A stretch of DNA of 64,000 bases from Liquidambar formosana (lineage: Eukaryota; Streptophyta; Magnoliopsida; Saxifragales; Altingiaceae). The notes beneath the pieces were generated by a model that worked only from the letters and a program-made list of their open reading frames with translations, was not told where the DNA came from and made no database searches. The first letter of the stretch is position 1. Every line of letters starts with the position of its first letter. The stretch lies in assembly GCA_039720395.1 (NCBI GenBank), contig CM077826.1, forward strand, positions 39,746,587-39,810,586, written 5' to 3'. Positions 44,031 through 55,481 of the stretch are shown piece after piece. The translations under genes were made by a program, and so were the position numbers.

Positions 44031-45149
44031 ATTTTCCTCATGTGGGAACTATGCCATGTATCTACTTCACAGACCAAAAAATAAAAAAAGTGCCCTATTG
44101 CTATTATCATTTAGTCCACTAGTGATCGGGAAAAATTATAGAAAAAAACTAGTTTCAGAACCAATGCGGGGCATGGATTTATTTATAAAAAATAATATTA
44201 TTAACAAATTAGAATTTTAATAGAATATTTATTTTTTAATATAATATGTTAATTAAATTTAAAAGATATAGATTAAAATAAATTAAATAATTTAATTAAA
44301 ATAATTTTTTGTGTGATGTTAGCATAATGTATCACACACAATCTAATTATATTTTCGAAAAAGACAAATTATTTTGAAAAACAATAAAATTTAATGATGG
44401 AAGTTTATAAGAAATGAAGGAACTGACACGTTATAATATTTGGTGGAAAAAGATAGACTTTTTAGAGCCTAGCGTATCTTATAATCATGGTTTTAACATA
44501 TTGGTATATACCAAAGTAAGTATAGCCATTGAAGGTGTCTTGAAATCTGACGGTGCAAATTGTAGAATGCATGAAAACGATAAATCTTGGCATTTCATAA
44601 GGGTTTCAAGTGGGTTTTACATAGAGAGAAAAACCAAGGGAAAAATTATCAAAAAATTGTTTGAGATTAGGGTATAAAAAGATGAAAGAAAAGTCTAGAT
44701 TGAGAAAAAGAATAGGAAAAAAAGGCAAAAGGAGAAGAAAATAAGAGAAAAGATAAATCTTTTTAACTTTATCTAATTAACCACATAGAAGAATTTTGAT
44801 TACAATAGTTTTTATTTTTTTATTTTTTATATTTTTTTTGCGTCGAAGGCAAATTAGGAGAATTTGAAAATTCCAACGTATCGCATGTTCTTTTTTAATC
44901 CTCCTTTCCTCTATTTGTCTCTTTTTTTAATTGTAGCTATTTATAGTTTTATACATTCAATTTTTAGGAAGAGAAATGAATAGGCATAAAGAAAATGGAA
45001 AAATATAGTACAGTTTACCAAGTTTGAGTTGAACATTATACAATGTGGATTTTCTAATTCTTCCATATAAAAATATAGATATATGCAGTGAATACCAAGC
45101 GTCAACTTACTTTCACTGTGTGAAAAAGAGCAGTGAATAACAACAAAAA
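44031..45149. other. Intergenic DNA, nothing recognised
   Basis: Very AT-rich. The open stretch 44414-44677 has no family signature. Confidence 0.4.
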
Positions 45150-45179
45150 AAAAAAAAAGAAAAAAGAAGAAGATAATTT

Positions 45180-45515
45180 ACCTTTGGTTACCACTTCTCA
45201 GATTAATACCAAACAAATAAAGTTAGTAGTCTTTTTGAAGTACCTATACAGTTAATTTGTTGCAAGTTGACAGACAATATTCTTTGTTTGCTATTAAGTT
45301 AGAAAGTGATCACTAAAAAGGTAGTTTTCCTAGAAGGCACTAAAAGGAACTCTTTGGAAAAATTACGTTTTAGTGACTACTTCCTAACTTAATGTGAAAC
45401 AATGAAAATTAGTTGTCATTTGACGGACATTTACAGTCAATTTGTAGCAAGTTGATAGATAAATATACTTTTTTGGTATTAGGTTGGAAAACTGTTACTA
45501 AACAGTAAGTTTTCC
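45180..45515. repeat. Duplicated and inverted block
   Basis: An ACAGTTAATTTGTTGCAAG block at about 45250 recurs as ACAGTCAATTTGTAGCAAG near 45432. A TTAAGTTAGAAAGTGATCAC word near 45295 faces its inverted form, TAGTGACTACTTCCTAACTT, near 45372. It is probably a foldback element. Confidence 0.55.
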
Positions 45516-46532
45516 AAAAACAAATTTCTCCATTGTATTTCACTGTTTCAGCACATGAATTGGGAAAAAAAAAAAAAATGAAAAATTTTTATGTTGACAC
45601 GTGGCCTTTAATAATGTAACCATTCTTCCGTTTTAGATACATATAAGAATAATCATAAGAAGTTACATAAAAATGCCATTACCAGAAAATAAAAAAATTT
45701 GCACAAATTTAAATTTGAAATTAATATATAGAGTAATCAAATTCTACAATCACAAATAATAATAATAATAATAATAATACCTACACACAAACCCTCCCCT
45801 AACATATAGATATATATGATAGGATTGGTAGAGAGTAAATCCAACTGTTGGTAAAAGGGCAAAAAAATTCAGAAAGAAACCTTTACCAGAATTTACATGA
45901 GATAATGGAGTGGGAGGAAGAATATTGCAGGGAAAGAAAGAACGGTGATCAAACCCGTGCAATGCACGGAATAAAATACAAATTAAAAAATGTATAATAA
46001 AGGTAATTATGATAGACATTGTAAAATTTAAATACAAAATTGGTTAAAAATACAGAATTAGTAAGGTGAAAATTACTGACCTCGGTGATTTAATCTATCA
46101 AATCTGCAATCATAAAATAAAATCAAAGAAAAATATAAATGAGCAAAAAGGCTCTTCTTTCTCCAGGGTGCTTATGGTTATTTTATATGAGTGAATTGTA
46201 TATCCCTACATAGTGGATTGACGTTAATATATATATTCTAATGAAAATGTGCAGAGGGGTTGTATTGCTTGGGGGAGTTAACCATGTCTCCCTAAATAGT
46301 CGGTTACAACGGTTCGGGAAATTAAAGTGTAAATAAAAAGCTATGTAAAACCGTTTGGCCCAAGCCAAAAAAGAAAAGAAAAGAAAAGAGAGAAACCACT
46401 TGAGAGATTGAAACACAACTTTTTAAAAATCAATTAAAGCGTAAATAAAAAGTCACGTGGCTTTATAAATAATTGCCACATACATGCCGACTGTGAACAT
46501 TATTTTGTTTTATATATATATATATACACACA

Positions 46533-47008
46533 CTAGATATAGCACATGTGCTTTGCACTTGAATATTTTTAAATAATATTAGTTATACAAAAAAATAAAT
46601 TCATAAAGATTTTATATTTTTTCATAAACGATAAAGTTTAAAATTCAAAAGTAATTCTTTTTTTTTTTTTTAATAATCAAAATTGTCAACGAAAAATTAA
46701 AAACTCTTTAGATATACATTCATAATTTTTTTTTTCTTCATAAAACGGAATATTTAAAGAGTTTATATTCATATTTATTATTATGCAACTTGATAATTGC
46801 TCCGGGAAAAAGAATTTAAGTAAGAATCTAACTTTAATTTTGTTAAGAGTTTGAGTTAAAATTTAACTTTCATTTGTTACAGAATGATAAGAATGTTTAT
46901 TATGTGTTTCAATTAAATAAAGGGTAGAGATGTATTTTTTTTTTAAATAAGGGTATATTGGTTGTTCAAAAGTTTTTATGAGATTCAGCATTTTATAAGT
47001 AGTATAGA
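46533..47008 (-). mobile_element. Short non-autonomous Helitron, copy 2
   Basis: On the minus strand it begins TCTATACTACTTATAAAATG and ends with a hairpin region around AAGTGCAAAGCACATGTGC, followed by TATATCTAG. It again lies between A and T. It matches copy 1 along most of its length, but the hairpin is decayed and it has an added T-rich insert. A likely third relative gives only the TCTATACTATTAAGAGAATT end at 49945. Confidence 0.83.
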
Positions 47009-48847
47009 TATAGATAAAGATATAGGATGCTAAATCTCCCAATCCAAGTTTAAGGAGCAACCTACAGTGCGTCAAGATTTGCGTGGCTACATAATAATTT
47101 AAATATCTCATTATAATTTAAAAAAAAAATTCTAGGTAACGATTAATTTATCTGAAATCAAGTCAATTTGATATTACTTGTCATAATATTTTTACAGATC
47201 GATGGTTTTTATTATTTAAATGTTTTGGGTAAAGGTGAAAATGTCCCTAAATGATAAAAACCTTCACCACATCGTTGGAGTGCAATCTTGGGTTTAAATT
47301 GTTATTTAATGTTAATTAACTATTCAATATTCACCAATTTATTGTGATGTGTCTTGCATTATTTTAGTACTTGATTTCAAAAGATACCATAATTATGCTT
47401 TTTATTAAAGGCTCATTTGAATAAGTTTCTACTTTTTATTTTTTATTTTAAAAAATAAAAAAAAATGAAAATTTTGAGAACAAAAATTGATTTCTTTACT
47501 TTTGGAAATAAAAAATTAAAAGTATAATCTTATCCAAACGGGCCCTGAGCTATCCATAGGATTTAGACTTGGCTAAGGTATTTTTCTTTTTCTTTTTATG
47601 AATGTCTATTTTATTTTCACAATAAGTTTAAGGTCGATTTATGCTTTTTAGAGTTGGTAGCTAAGAATATAGTTGCTGAGAGTTCTCCTATGTCTAAACA
47701 CATTTTTATGATTGATTCGTTTGTTTTTTCTACCTTTGTTTTTATTTTTTATATTTTTTATTTGCTAAGGCTGTTTTCTACTATGTGGATATAAGTATTT
47801 TTTTTTTTAATTAACTATTAGGGGTATCCTTAACTTTACTCCTGCAGAGATTTCGGTTCAGATTATTCCCATAACGGCCTGTATGAGATGTTTTATACCT
47901 ACACAATTAACGATCTCTGTAAGGAGTTGAAACGACAACCTCTAAAAAACATACCAAAAACCTGATCGCTCAACCAATCTCGCAAGGGCGTGCATGCATA
48001 TAAGTAACTTGTGTTCAAAAGAAAAAAAAGAAAAAAGAAAAGGAAATAAGTAACTTATCATACCATGTAATCTGTTGTTATTATATGTGTACAATGCTTT
48101 CCTATTGGATATGACATTTATAATTGTCACATAACATAACTAAAAAATTGTCAAGAAAAAGGAAAAAAAAATAAAATGGAAAAGCGATGCATGTCAGAGT
48201 GGTTTAAAGGTGATGTGTATTAGATTATTAATAAATATTTGGATGCTGCGATTTTTTTTTTTTTTTTTTTTTTTCTCTAGTTACAACTTTACAATGTTAT
48301 TATTTACTCCCATTTGAATATCTTTTATTTTAAAAATTATAGAATAACAATATGAATAATTTTAATATTTAATAATAAAAAAACACGAATGAAGAAACTA
48401 AAAGAGACATTGTCTTTTAATAATACCATAGGTTTCAGAATCAAATAATCAATCATAAGTTTTTCCAACCCCCAACTCATCTCTGCTTCCCACTAACCTC
48501 ATTTGAGCTTATTGAAACTTGATGCTAAAACATCCAGAAGTGATGTTAATCATAGCACCTACAAATGCCTCTCACCACAAGCTTGTGAATGCTTTATCAA
48601 TCTTGAGTTTTATTTTCAATACGATAGAATAAGAATATTTTTGGTTGTCCAAATAGAAGTTAAGAAAAATATTATGTTCTACGTAGTATAGAAAAGAACA
48701 AATTCACCACGTTAAATAAAATTATTTAAAAAAGTTCGAATCACCGTGCACTATAGTTGAGGTTACAAGAATAATTTTTAGAAATCCAAGAAATGCCAGT
48801 ATTTTGAATTTTCACGTTCCTCATTTGTGTTAATTGCCGTTATTCTC

Positions 48848-48903
<56 letters not shown>

Positions 48904-49124
48904 TTTCTTTTAAGTTCGTGGATTTATGTCTTTAAACTTATGTAAGATACACTAAAATTGTTTAATTTCTATTTGAACGCCAAAATAGGCTTTCAATTTT
49001 TTCTTGATTGACTACAAATTTTGAAATTATGAGAGGAAAGCTGTAATTTTGTTTTTGAATCTCAAATGTTTTAAATTCAACCAAAATAGGAGTACGCACA
49101 TTGGGCACTTGCATGAGATACAAA
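47009..49124. other. Intergenic DNA with scattered MITE-like ends
   Basis: 47405-47550 (GGCTCATTTGAATAAG to CCAAACGGGCCCTG) looks like a small Tourist-like MITE. No gene is seen. Confidence 0.4.
48851..48894. repeat. TA microsatellite
   Basis: About 22 TA units. Confidence 0.95.
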
Positions 49125-49767
49125 CCTTAATGCATGGTGTTCATATAGTTTATATCAACAAAAGTTGACCAGATCAAGACTATATATATATAGTTGATAA
49201 TTTTTACTTGAACATTAGCCGGATTGGGGACAAGGTTGAGTAGAATTATAATTAAACCATTAATGATGTGGAAATCAAGTTAGGCGCACCCTCGTTTTAA
49301 AGTTGAAACTGGCCTCATAATTATTATCGCTATCCTCTGTTGAAAAACGAAACACATTTCTTAAAATGAATGCCTATCCTCTGAAAAACTAATCGTGACA
49401 AAAGAAGTCATCAGTACAGACACGAGGGCGGCCTCGTTTTATATTTTTGACAATTCGCATCCATGTGAGTTGTGGGACAACTCTACCACCACGAGAAAAA
49501 CGAAACCCTCTAGATAAATATTTTGATTCATAAAAGTGAAAACGACCAAAGAGCACCACTTTTTGAGTCTTTGCATATACGGCAAACAAGCGAAACTGAG
49601 CGCGCAGTAGTGGAGCCCACCAAAAGAAGCTGGCTCATTGTATTTATATAATACTAATTGTCGGCCACACGCATCTAATATGGACAAATGAGAGAATTTT
49701 GAGAGCTTTGTAAAAGAGATATAAGAACGTAGGGAGAGTAAAAGTTTTTTTTTTTAATAAAAAAATT

Positions 49768-49794
49768 GGGAGAGAGAGAGAGAGAGAGAGAGAG
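49768..49794. repeat. GA microsatellite
   Basis: About 13 AG units, followed by GTGAGGAG. Confidence 0.9.
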
Positions 49795-49945
49795 TGAGGA
49801 GAAATAGGAGAAAATGTTGAGGTAATAACGGTTTTCAAGTTTTGAAATTACTAAATTATCTATTAGTCTAATGAAATTTTAAGGGTTTTTTTTAGTAATT
49901 CTAAGTATAATCCAATGACAAAATGAATTCTCTTAATAGTATAGA

Positions 49946-52171
49946 TGGATTCTAATTTAGTTGGGGTAATGTGTTTGTCCATATTCCACAACACAAGCAC
50001 CTTCTCATTACCAATGGTGTGTTAAAAAATAGCAATAGTTCATTATTCTGTTATATTTGATACACTCTTAATCTAAAATAGCACAAAGTTAGTTACAAAA
50101 ACGAAAGGAAGGAGATAATGGTTGTGTTAAAAAATTACTTATTGTGTCATTCGCACTATGGGAGCACATTATGCCAAATCATAGTATTTGACACTGTAGC
50201 ATGTACTAAAATAGTAATAACATTGGTCATATAACTCACACCACTGGAGATGCTCTTATATATATATATATGATAATCAGGTAAGCACATATAACTTATA
50301 TCAACATCCATATTAAGGGTTGTATCTCGTGTTGATATAAATTATTTTGTGTCTCATTTCACCTTGCAAAAGTGGTTGAAGAGGGGGAAGTACTTTCTAA
50401 TTTATCGCTGGTTGATTTCGATTGGGTGGGTTTTCTATTTTACTACTCTGTATGACATTTGAGCACTACATAAAATTAGATGAACATGTTAATTTTTTGT
50501 TAAATAAGATCATTAACGTAGGCCAAAAAAATAGGACTCTACCATGCATTATAAAACAGCTAAATCACGTAAAAATTACATGTGGTACGTTTATTGAACC
50601 AATTACATCTACTTGTCTCATGTCATGTTATTTTGTCCGTGTTCAAAATTTGACACTACTACTAATCCTGATGGGAGTACTTAGAAATTTTTGTGGTAAC
50701 AATAGCTGGCTTCTTAATTAATTTGTGCATGGGAGGATCGAGTCATTATAAGCTATGAGGGTATTGTTATATATAAGAAAATTTTTGAGCAAGTATATGT
50801 TGGTTTTTTTGCATAAGTACTATGCATGGTGTAAACCCCCAATATACAGTGTTGATGTTAATAAGATTATCACATGTTGTTCTAAAAATCCCTTATTATC
50901 ATGTGGATATTGATGAGCTCCTATTCTAATTGATGAGATATTTTATGAATTAAATGATATGTTTTAACAAATGTCTAATAATCCTGTAGCCTAGTGAGAC
51001 TTTGTGCCTCCCATGCCAGGAGAGGTTTTAAGTTTCAGTCCTACACCCTTTACATTGTCTTTGCCTTGTAGCCAGTAGAAGACAAATAAAAAAACACGTT
51101 TTATTGTTTAATAGAGAACATTGTAAGAGCCTTTTTTTCAAAGATGGAAGGAAGAAACTCATTGATGAGAAGGTATGTCAAGGAAAGCTAACAGAATCTT
51201 CCTTCCAAATTTCTAGAGGAAAGAAGGAAAATAATTATCCTACGTACAAGGTTTAATCAAGTTATAATCTAGATTTTTTGAAATATCCACTGTACGGTCC
51301 TATCATGAGAATCTCCTTCAACTTATATTTTAGTATAAATTTGATGAAATATAAATTTTCATGATAAATTTGATAAAGCAGTAGTGTTTTAAATTAAATA
51401 CCAAAAATTATTTAAAAAATAGAAGAGCTCATGACTAAGAGAGATGAGAGTGCCCTCATAGTAACCACACTCTTAAACCTAATATTCTATTTTCTTGACT
51501 AGTTACAACAAGATAATTATCCTTTTGGACTTTACAATTTAATCAGAATAAAAACGTGTGTTTGATATAACACCCGTTGGAGAAAAGGATAAACATAACC
51601 ATATAATTAGACATATTAAATAAAAAATAAATGCATATCTTTATTTATTTTTTGGAGTGAGGAGTGGGGTTGGGAAGAGGACTCTCGTTGCTTAGGAATG
51701 AAGCTTTGCATACAAGGTCAAACGAAAATGATGGTCGACCATCGAGCTTTGAATTCAACCTCACCATAATTATGTCAATCAAAGCCCGCAACAAACGTTG
51801 AGTTGATCATGAGAAAATTGTTTTGAGGGCGACACATGCAAGTGGTGTTGAAGATTCAAAATCTGCCCACCAAGGTGCCCGATTAATAGACCATTATATT
51901 ACAGAATGTCAGGGTATAAGTCTTGTATGATAATGTATCTATACATGGTCATATTCGAGAATGCTAATTGGAATTGTTAATTATCACCTTATGATTGGTG
52001 TGTGTCATACATTCTTCATGTAAGACCTTTGTATGTGTATGAATCACGCCAATCATAATGCAACAGTCGAATTATCGGAACCATGATTAGCACTACCTGA
52101 TCATATCTATGTCAAAGCAGTACTGTGGAGCCAGAAAACTTTATTAGGTGAATAAAGCTTCCATTTTCAGC

Positions 52172-52208
<37 letters not shown>

Positions 52209-52410
52209 AGGAACTAACTATCTTGGGGTGACGAGGTTACATTTTAAACATAATGACCATTACTTGGTAGTTGGTAAATTAACGAGCAATTTTGCACGGA
52301 GCAAATATGAAGATGTCCAAATAGGAGGGGTTATAGTGTACATGATTGTAATCAGATGGGAGGCTCAAAAGACAAGAACATGCATATGTACGTTTATAAG
52401 CATAATTAGC
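49946..52410. other. Intergenic DNA with repeat scraps
   Basis: It holds one-arm copies of the GATATAAGTTATATC family at 50280-50345 and 50825-50870. A weak tRNA-like SINE candidate lies at 50985-51090 (TAGCCTAGTGAG, then GTTTCAGTCC). A poly-A tail at 52173-52206 follows AATAAA at 52151-52156, probably a LINE end. No gene is seen. Confidence 0.5.
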
Positions 52411-53030
52411 ATTAGAGCATTTCCAATGGGGTTAGCTATCTAACCCCATTGGCTATTTTAGCTAATCAAATCACTTTTTTCTTTCTCCAAGGAGTTAGCT
52501 ATTTTAGTTATCATTATTTCGAATAACTACATTTAGTTAGCGAATGTTCGCTAGCTAAACTATTTTTAATTAAAAAAGCAACACTTGTTCTCTCTATATG
52601 GATCATTCCTTTTTTATCTCTCCACCAAATGATTAAAAAAAGAAAGAGTATGAATAAAAATTTGAAATAGCTCAAAAATAACTAACACCCTTAGTGCCTG
52701 TTTGGATGAGATTCTGGGAGATCCAAAATCTCTTCTAATGGCCCATAATCACTTTCAAGAGTGTTTGGATAAAAAATGAGAAAAGTGATTGTAAACCCAA
52801 AAGAGATTTTGAGGCCAATTTACTCAAACTGCCTCCCCCCTAATTCTGATTCAGCTTCTGATTCAATTTCTGATTCAACTTCTGATTCTACTCTAAAGCT
52901 ATCCCAAATAGGCACTTAGAGTATTTACTTGGATAGTTAGCTAGTTATTTTTAAAAAAATGTCATTTTACTTGTTAAAGTAGAAAAAAATAGCTAGTACC
53001 TTTGAAGATGCTCTAAGGGGCCAGCTATCC
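52411..53030. mobile_element. GAGCATCTCCAATGG-family MITE, interrupted
   Basis: It begins GAGCATTTCCAATGGGGTTA and ends TTTGAAGATGCTCTAAGG, with TTAGCTA/TAGCTAA words throughout. A Tourist-like MITE (52694-52915) is inserted in the middle. A second related element follows directly. Confidence 0.65.
52694..52915. mobile_element. Tourist-like MITE nested in the previous element
   Basis: The ends are GTGCCTGTTTGGATGAG and, read inwards, GTGCCTATTTGGGATAG, flanked by TTA at 52691-52693 and 52916-52918. A 12-base repeat (TCTGATTCAACT-like) occurs four times at about 52845-52890. Confidence 0.78.
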
Positions 53031-53405
53031 AACTCTTTTGGCTATTTTAGCTAGCAAAATTACCTCTTTTTTTTCATTCTCCAAAGGTTAGCTATACCGC
53101 TAGCTATTTTTAGCAATCGTCATTTTGGCTAGCAACATTTAGCTAGCAAATGTTTGTTAGTTAAACTATTTTTAGTTAAAAAAATTACTCTTGTCATCTC
53201 TATATGTACCATTAATTTTATCTTTATCTCTCTACCATATGATTAAAAAAAGAAAGATTATTAATAATTTTTTTGAAATAGCTCAAAAATAACTATTACC
53301 CTTGGATTACTCACTTGGATAACTAACTAACTATTTTTAAAAATGTCATTTTACTAGGTAAAATAACAAAAAATTAGCTAGTACCTTTGGAGATGCTCTT
53401 TTAGG
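53015..53405. mobile_element. Second GAGCATCTCCAATGG-family MITE
   Basis: It begins CTCTAAGGGGCCAGCTATCC and ends CCTTTGGAGATGCTCTTTTA. The interior parallels the copy immediately to its left, so the two lie head to tail. Confidence 0.6.
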
Positions 53406-53525
53406 CTCCCCACAAAATTAGTAGCCCATAGAGATTAGTCTGGTAGACTAAAGGGGTTCATATAATATATAGGGTAAATTATAAGGAATCCCCTAATGTT
53501 TTGTCTTTTTCCACATAATTTCCTT

Positions 53526-53526
<1 letters not shown>

Positions 53527-53596
<70 letters not shown>
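53527..53596. repeat. Compound CT/TA microsatellite
   Basis: About 16 TC units run straight into about 19 TA units. Confidence 0.95.
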
Positions 53597-53599
<3 letters not shown>

Positions 53600-54149
53600 C
53601 TATGCAGTGTTTCTCATTGGTTAGATTTCGGATTAAAAATTAAGTAGAAATTAGGTGAAAAATACTATATCCCAAAAATCGAGTAAAAATTAGGTGAAAA
53701 ATACTATATCCTCCCGTGTTTGTACTTGATTTTTAATCCGAAATCGAACCAAAAGGAGACATGGCATCATTTTTTTTTTTTTGGAGCATTATGTGAAATA
53801 GGACTTTGGGAAGGTTTTCTTGTAATTTACCATTTTATTAGTAATGGGTGGTTGCATGGGCTGACATGTGGCAGGATATATTGAAAGAAAGCATGACGTT
53901 GGAAGGTGGGTGTATAAAGTGGCTACGAGAGCTTAACAACCATGATTTATGACTAATTAGTATTCAATCGAAAATTTACATTTTTGGAACAATAGCAATC
54001 TCTCATTTATGAATGAAAAAACTTTTATCACAACTTAATTTTTGGTATGCATGATTTACATATATATGAAGTCGATTTCATTTAACAGTTGGTTTTCAAA
54101 ATATAAGTCATGGATGGATCGAGTTTTTCAAAATACAAGAATATGTAAT

Positions 54150-54360
54150 CCAACGGTTGGATTGATGAAACATGATTTCTATAGAAAGATGTTGACGAGT
54201 GTAAATGTAAAAAGTTTTATACTAAATGTCAACGGAATCCTTTCAATCCACTTATATATATATATGGGGAGGGTTTCGTTGACATTTAGTGTAAAACTTT
54301 TCACACTTACACCGGTCAATATTTTTCCATAGAAATCAGATTTTGCCAATCCAATTTGTT
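54150..54360. mobile_element. Foldback element
   Basis: The left arm (54150-54235: GGTTGGATTGATGAAACATG, later ACTAAATGTCAACGG) is the imperfect reverse complement of the right arm (54270-54360: TTGACATTTAGTGTAAAAC to GATTTTGCCAATCC). Further inverted words flank it to about 54550. Confidence 0.7.
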
Positions 54361-54556
54361 GGATTATATATTCTTGTTATGCACATTACGCACGCCAAAT
54401 TTCAAGTTAATTGGAGATTAGGACTTATGTCATCCACAAAGTGCGTGAAATTAAAGTTTTGTTTATTAAAAGAAATAGAAGTTTTTGGATCAAACACTTC
54501 CCAATATCCGATTAACTTAAAATTTGGCATGCATGACGTTAGCTCATAATAGGGTC

Positions 54557-54935
54557 TGGTTCTCAGTATGTTTTGAAGGAGATGCACAAGCTATTATAAA
54601 TTATATCTTTTCTTTCTCTCACTCTTGCTCATAAACTTATGATATTGTCATCTGCAATACGAAGACCTGTGTTGCTAGGTTGAGGGCTCCATCTTTCAAG
54701 AAAGTGAGTAGGTTGGCAAATGCAGCTAGCTGCTCATGAAATGGGCAAATGGGTTCTTGCAATGAAATTCACGAGTTTTTTGGATGCCTACAGTCTACCT
54801 TAAGTTGTGAAGAGATCTTGTCTTATAGATGGATGTAATGGTCTTTAGCGTTGTTTTTGCTTGTTTTGTCTTGTTGGTTTTCCTTTTAGTACTTTTGTTT
54901 TCTTATTTTACTTGGCAAAAAAAAAAAAAAAAAAG
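54557..54935 (+). mobile_element. LINE 3' end relic with RNase H remnants
   Basis: The frame shows VCFEGDAQAIIN and later VSRLANAAS, then HEMGKWVLAMKFTSFLDA. These are the last motifs of a plant L1-type RNase H domain, broken by stops. It ends in an A run at 54918-54935. Confidence 0.65.
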
Positions 54936-54944
54936 TATCAAAGG

Positions 54945-55180
54945 GACACAATTTGGATTTGGTGCAGTTACTGCATAGTGACATAGGATCAATGACACGT
55001 GGGGAAGAAGGAGAAATGAATGGCTGAAATTTGAGAAATGCATTTGAGATCAAATGCCTAACAACCCTCCATTTCTCCTCATTGCCCACATGTCATCGAT
55101 CCTACGTTTACTATACCATACAGTAAAAGTGGCCAACTGCACCAAATCCAAATCCAAATCCAAATCCAAATCCGGTCACT
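54945..55180. mobile_element. Foldback MITE, copy 2, upstream of the receptor kinase
   Basis: The arms share TTTGGTGCAGTT and ATAGGATCAATGACACGTGG on the left, matched inversely by CACATGTCATCGATCCTACG and AACTGCACCAAATCC on the right. An AAATCC hexamer repeat forms the right edge (about 55142-55173). It belongs to the family of 42120-42365. It ends 300 bases before the receptor start codon. Confidence 0.7.
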
Positions 55181-55481
55181 GTGGCCCATAATTCCATAAA
55201 CTACCAAAATTTTCCCCTCCATACGCGTGGCCTAACGAACTGCAATAACGGTTTTCAAGCTGACTTGGTCAACAGAGGACCCATTTCTCTTTTCTCTTGA
55301 CCCCTTAGGCCTCTCCTATTCTGAGGCTCTCTTGTAATCAGCCACCTCCATCACCGTTGCCTAAAAAAAACCACCACCATGAAAGACCAAAACAAATCAA
55401 GAAAACAACGAAAAATCAGCACGTACAAGAATAACCCAACTGCAAATTTCATTCCAAAAAGGTCACATTTCCGGCTAAGTA

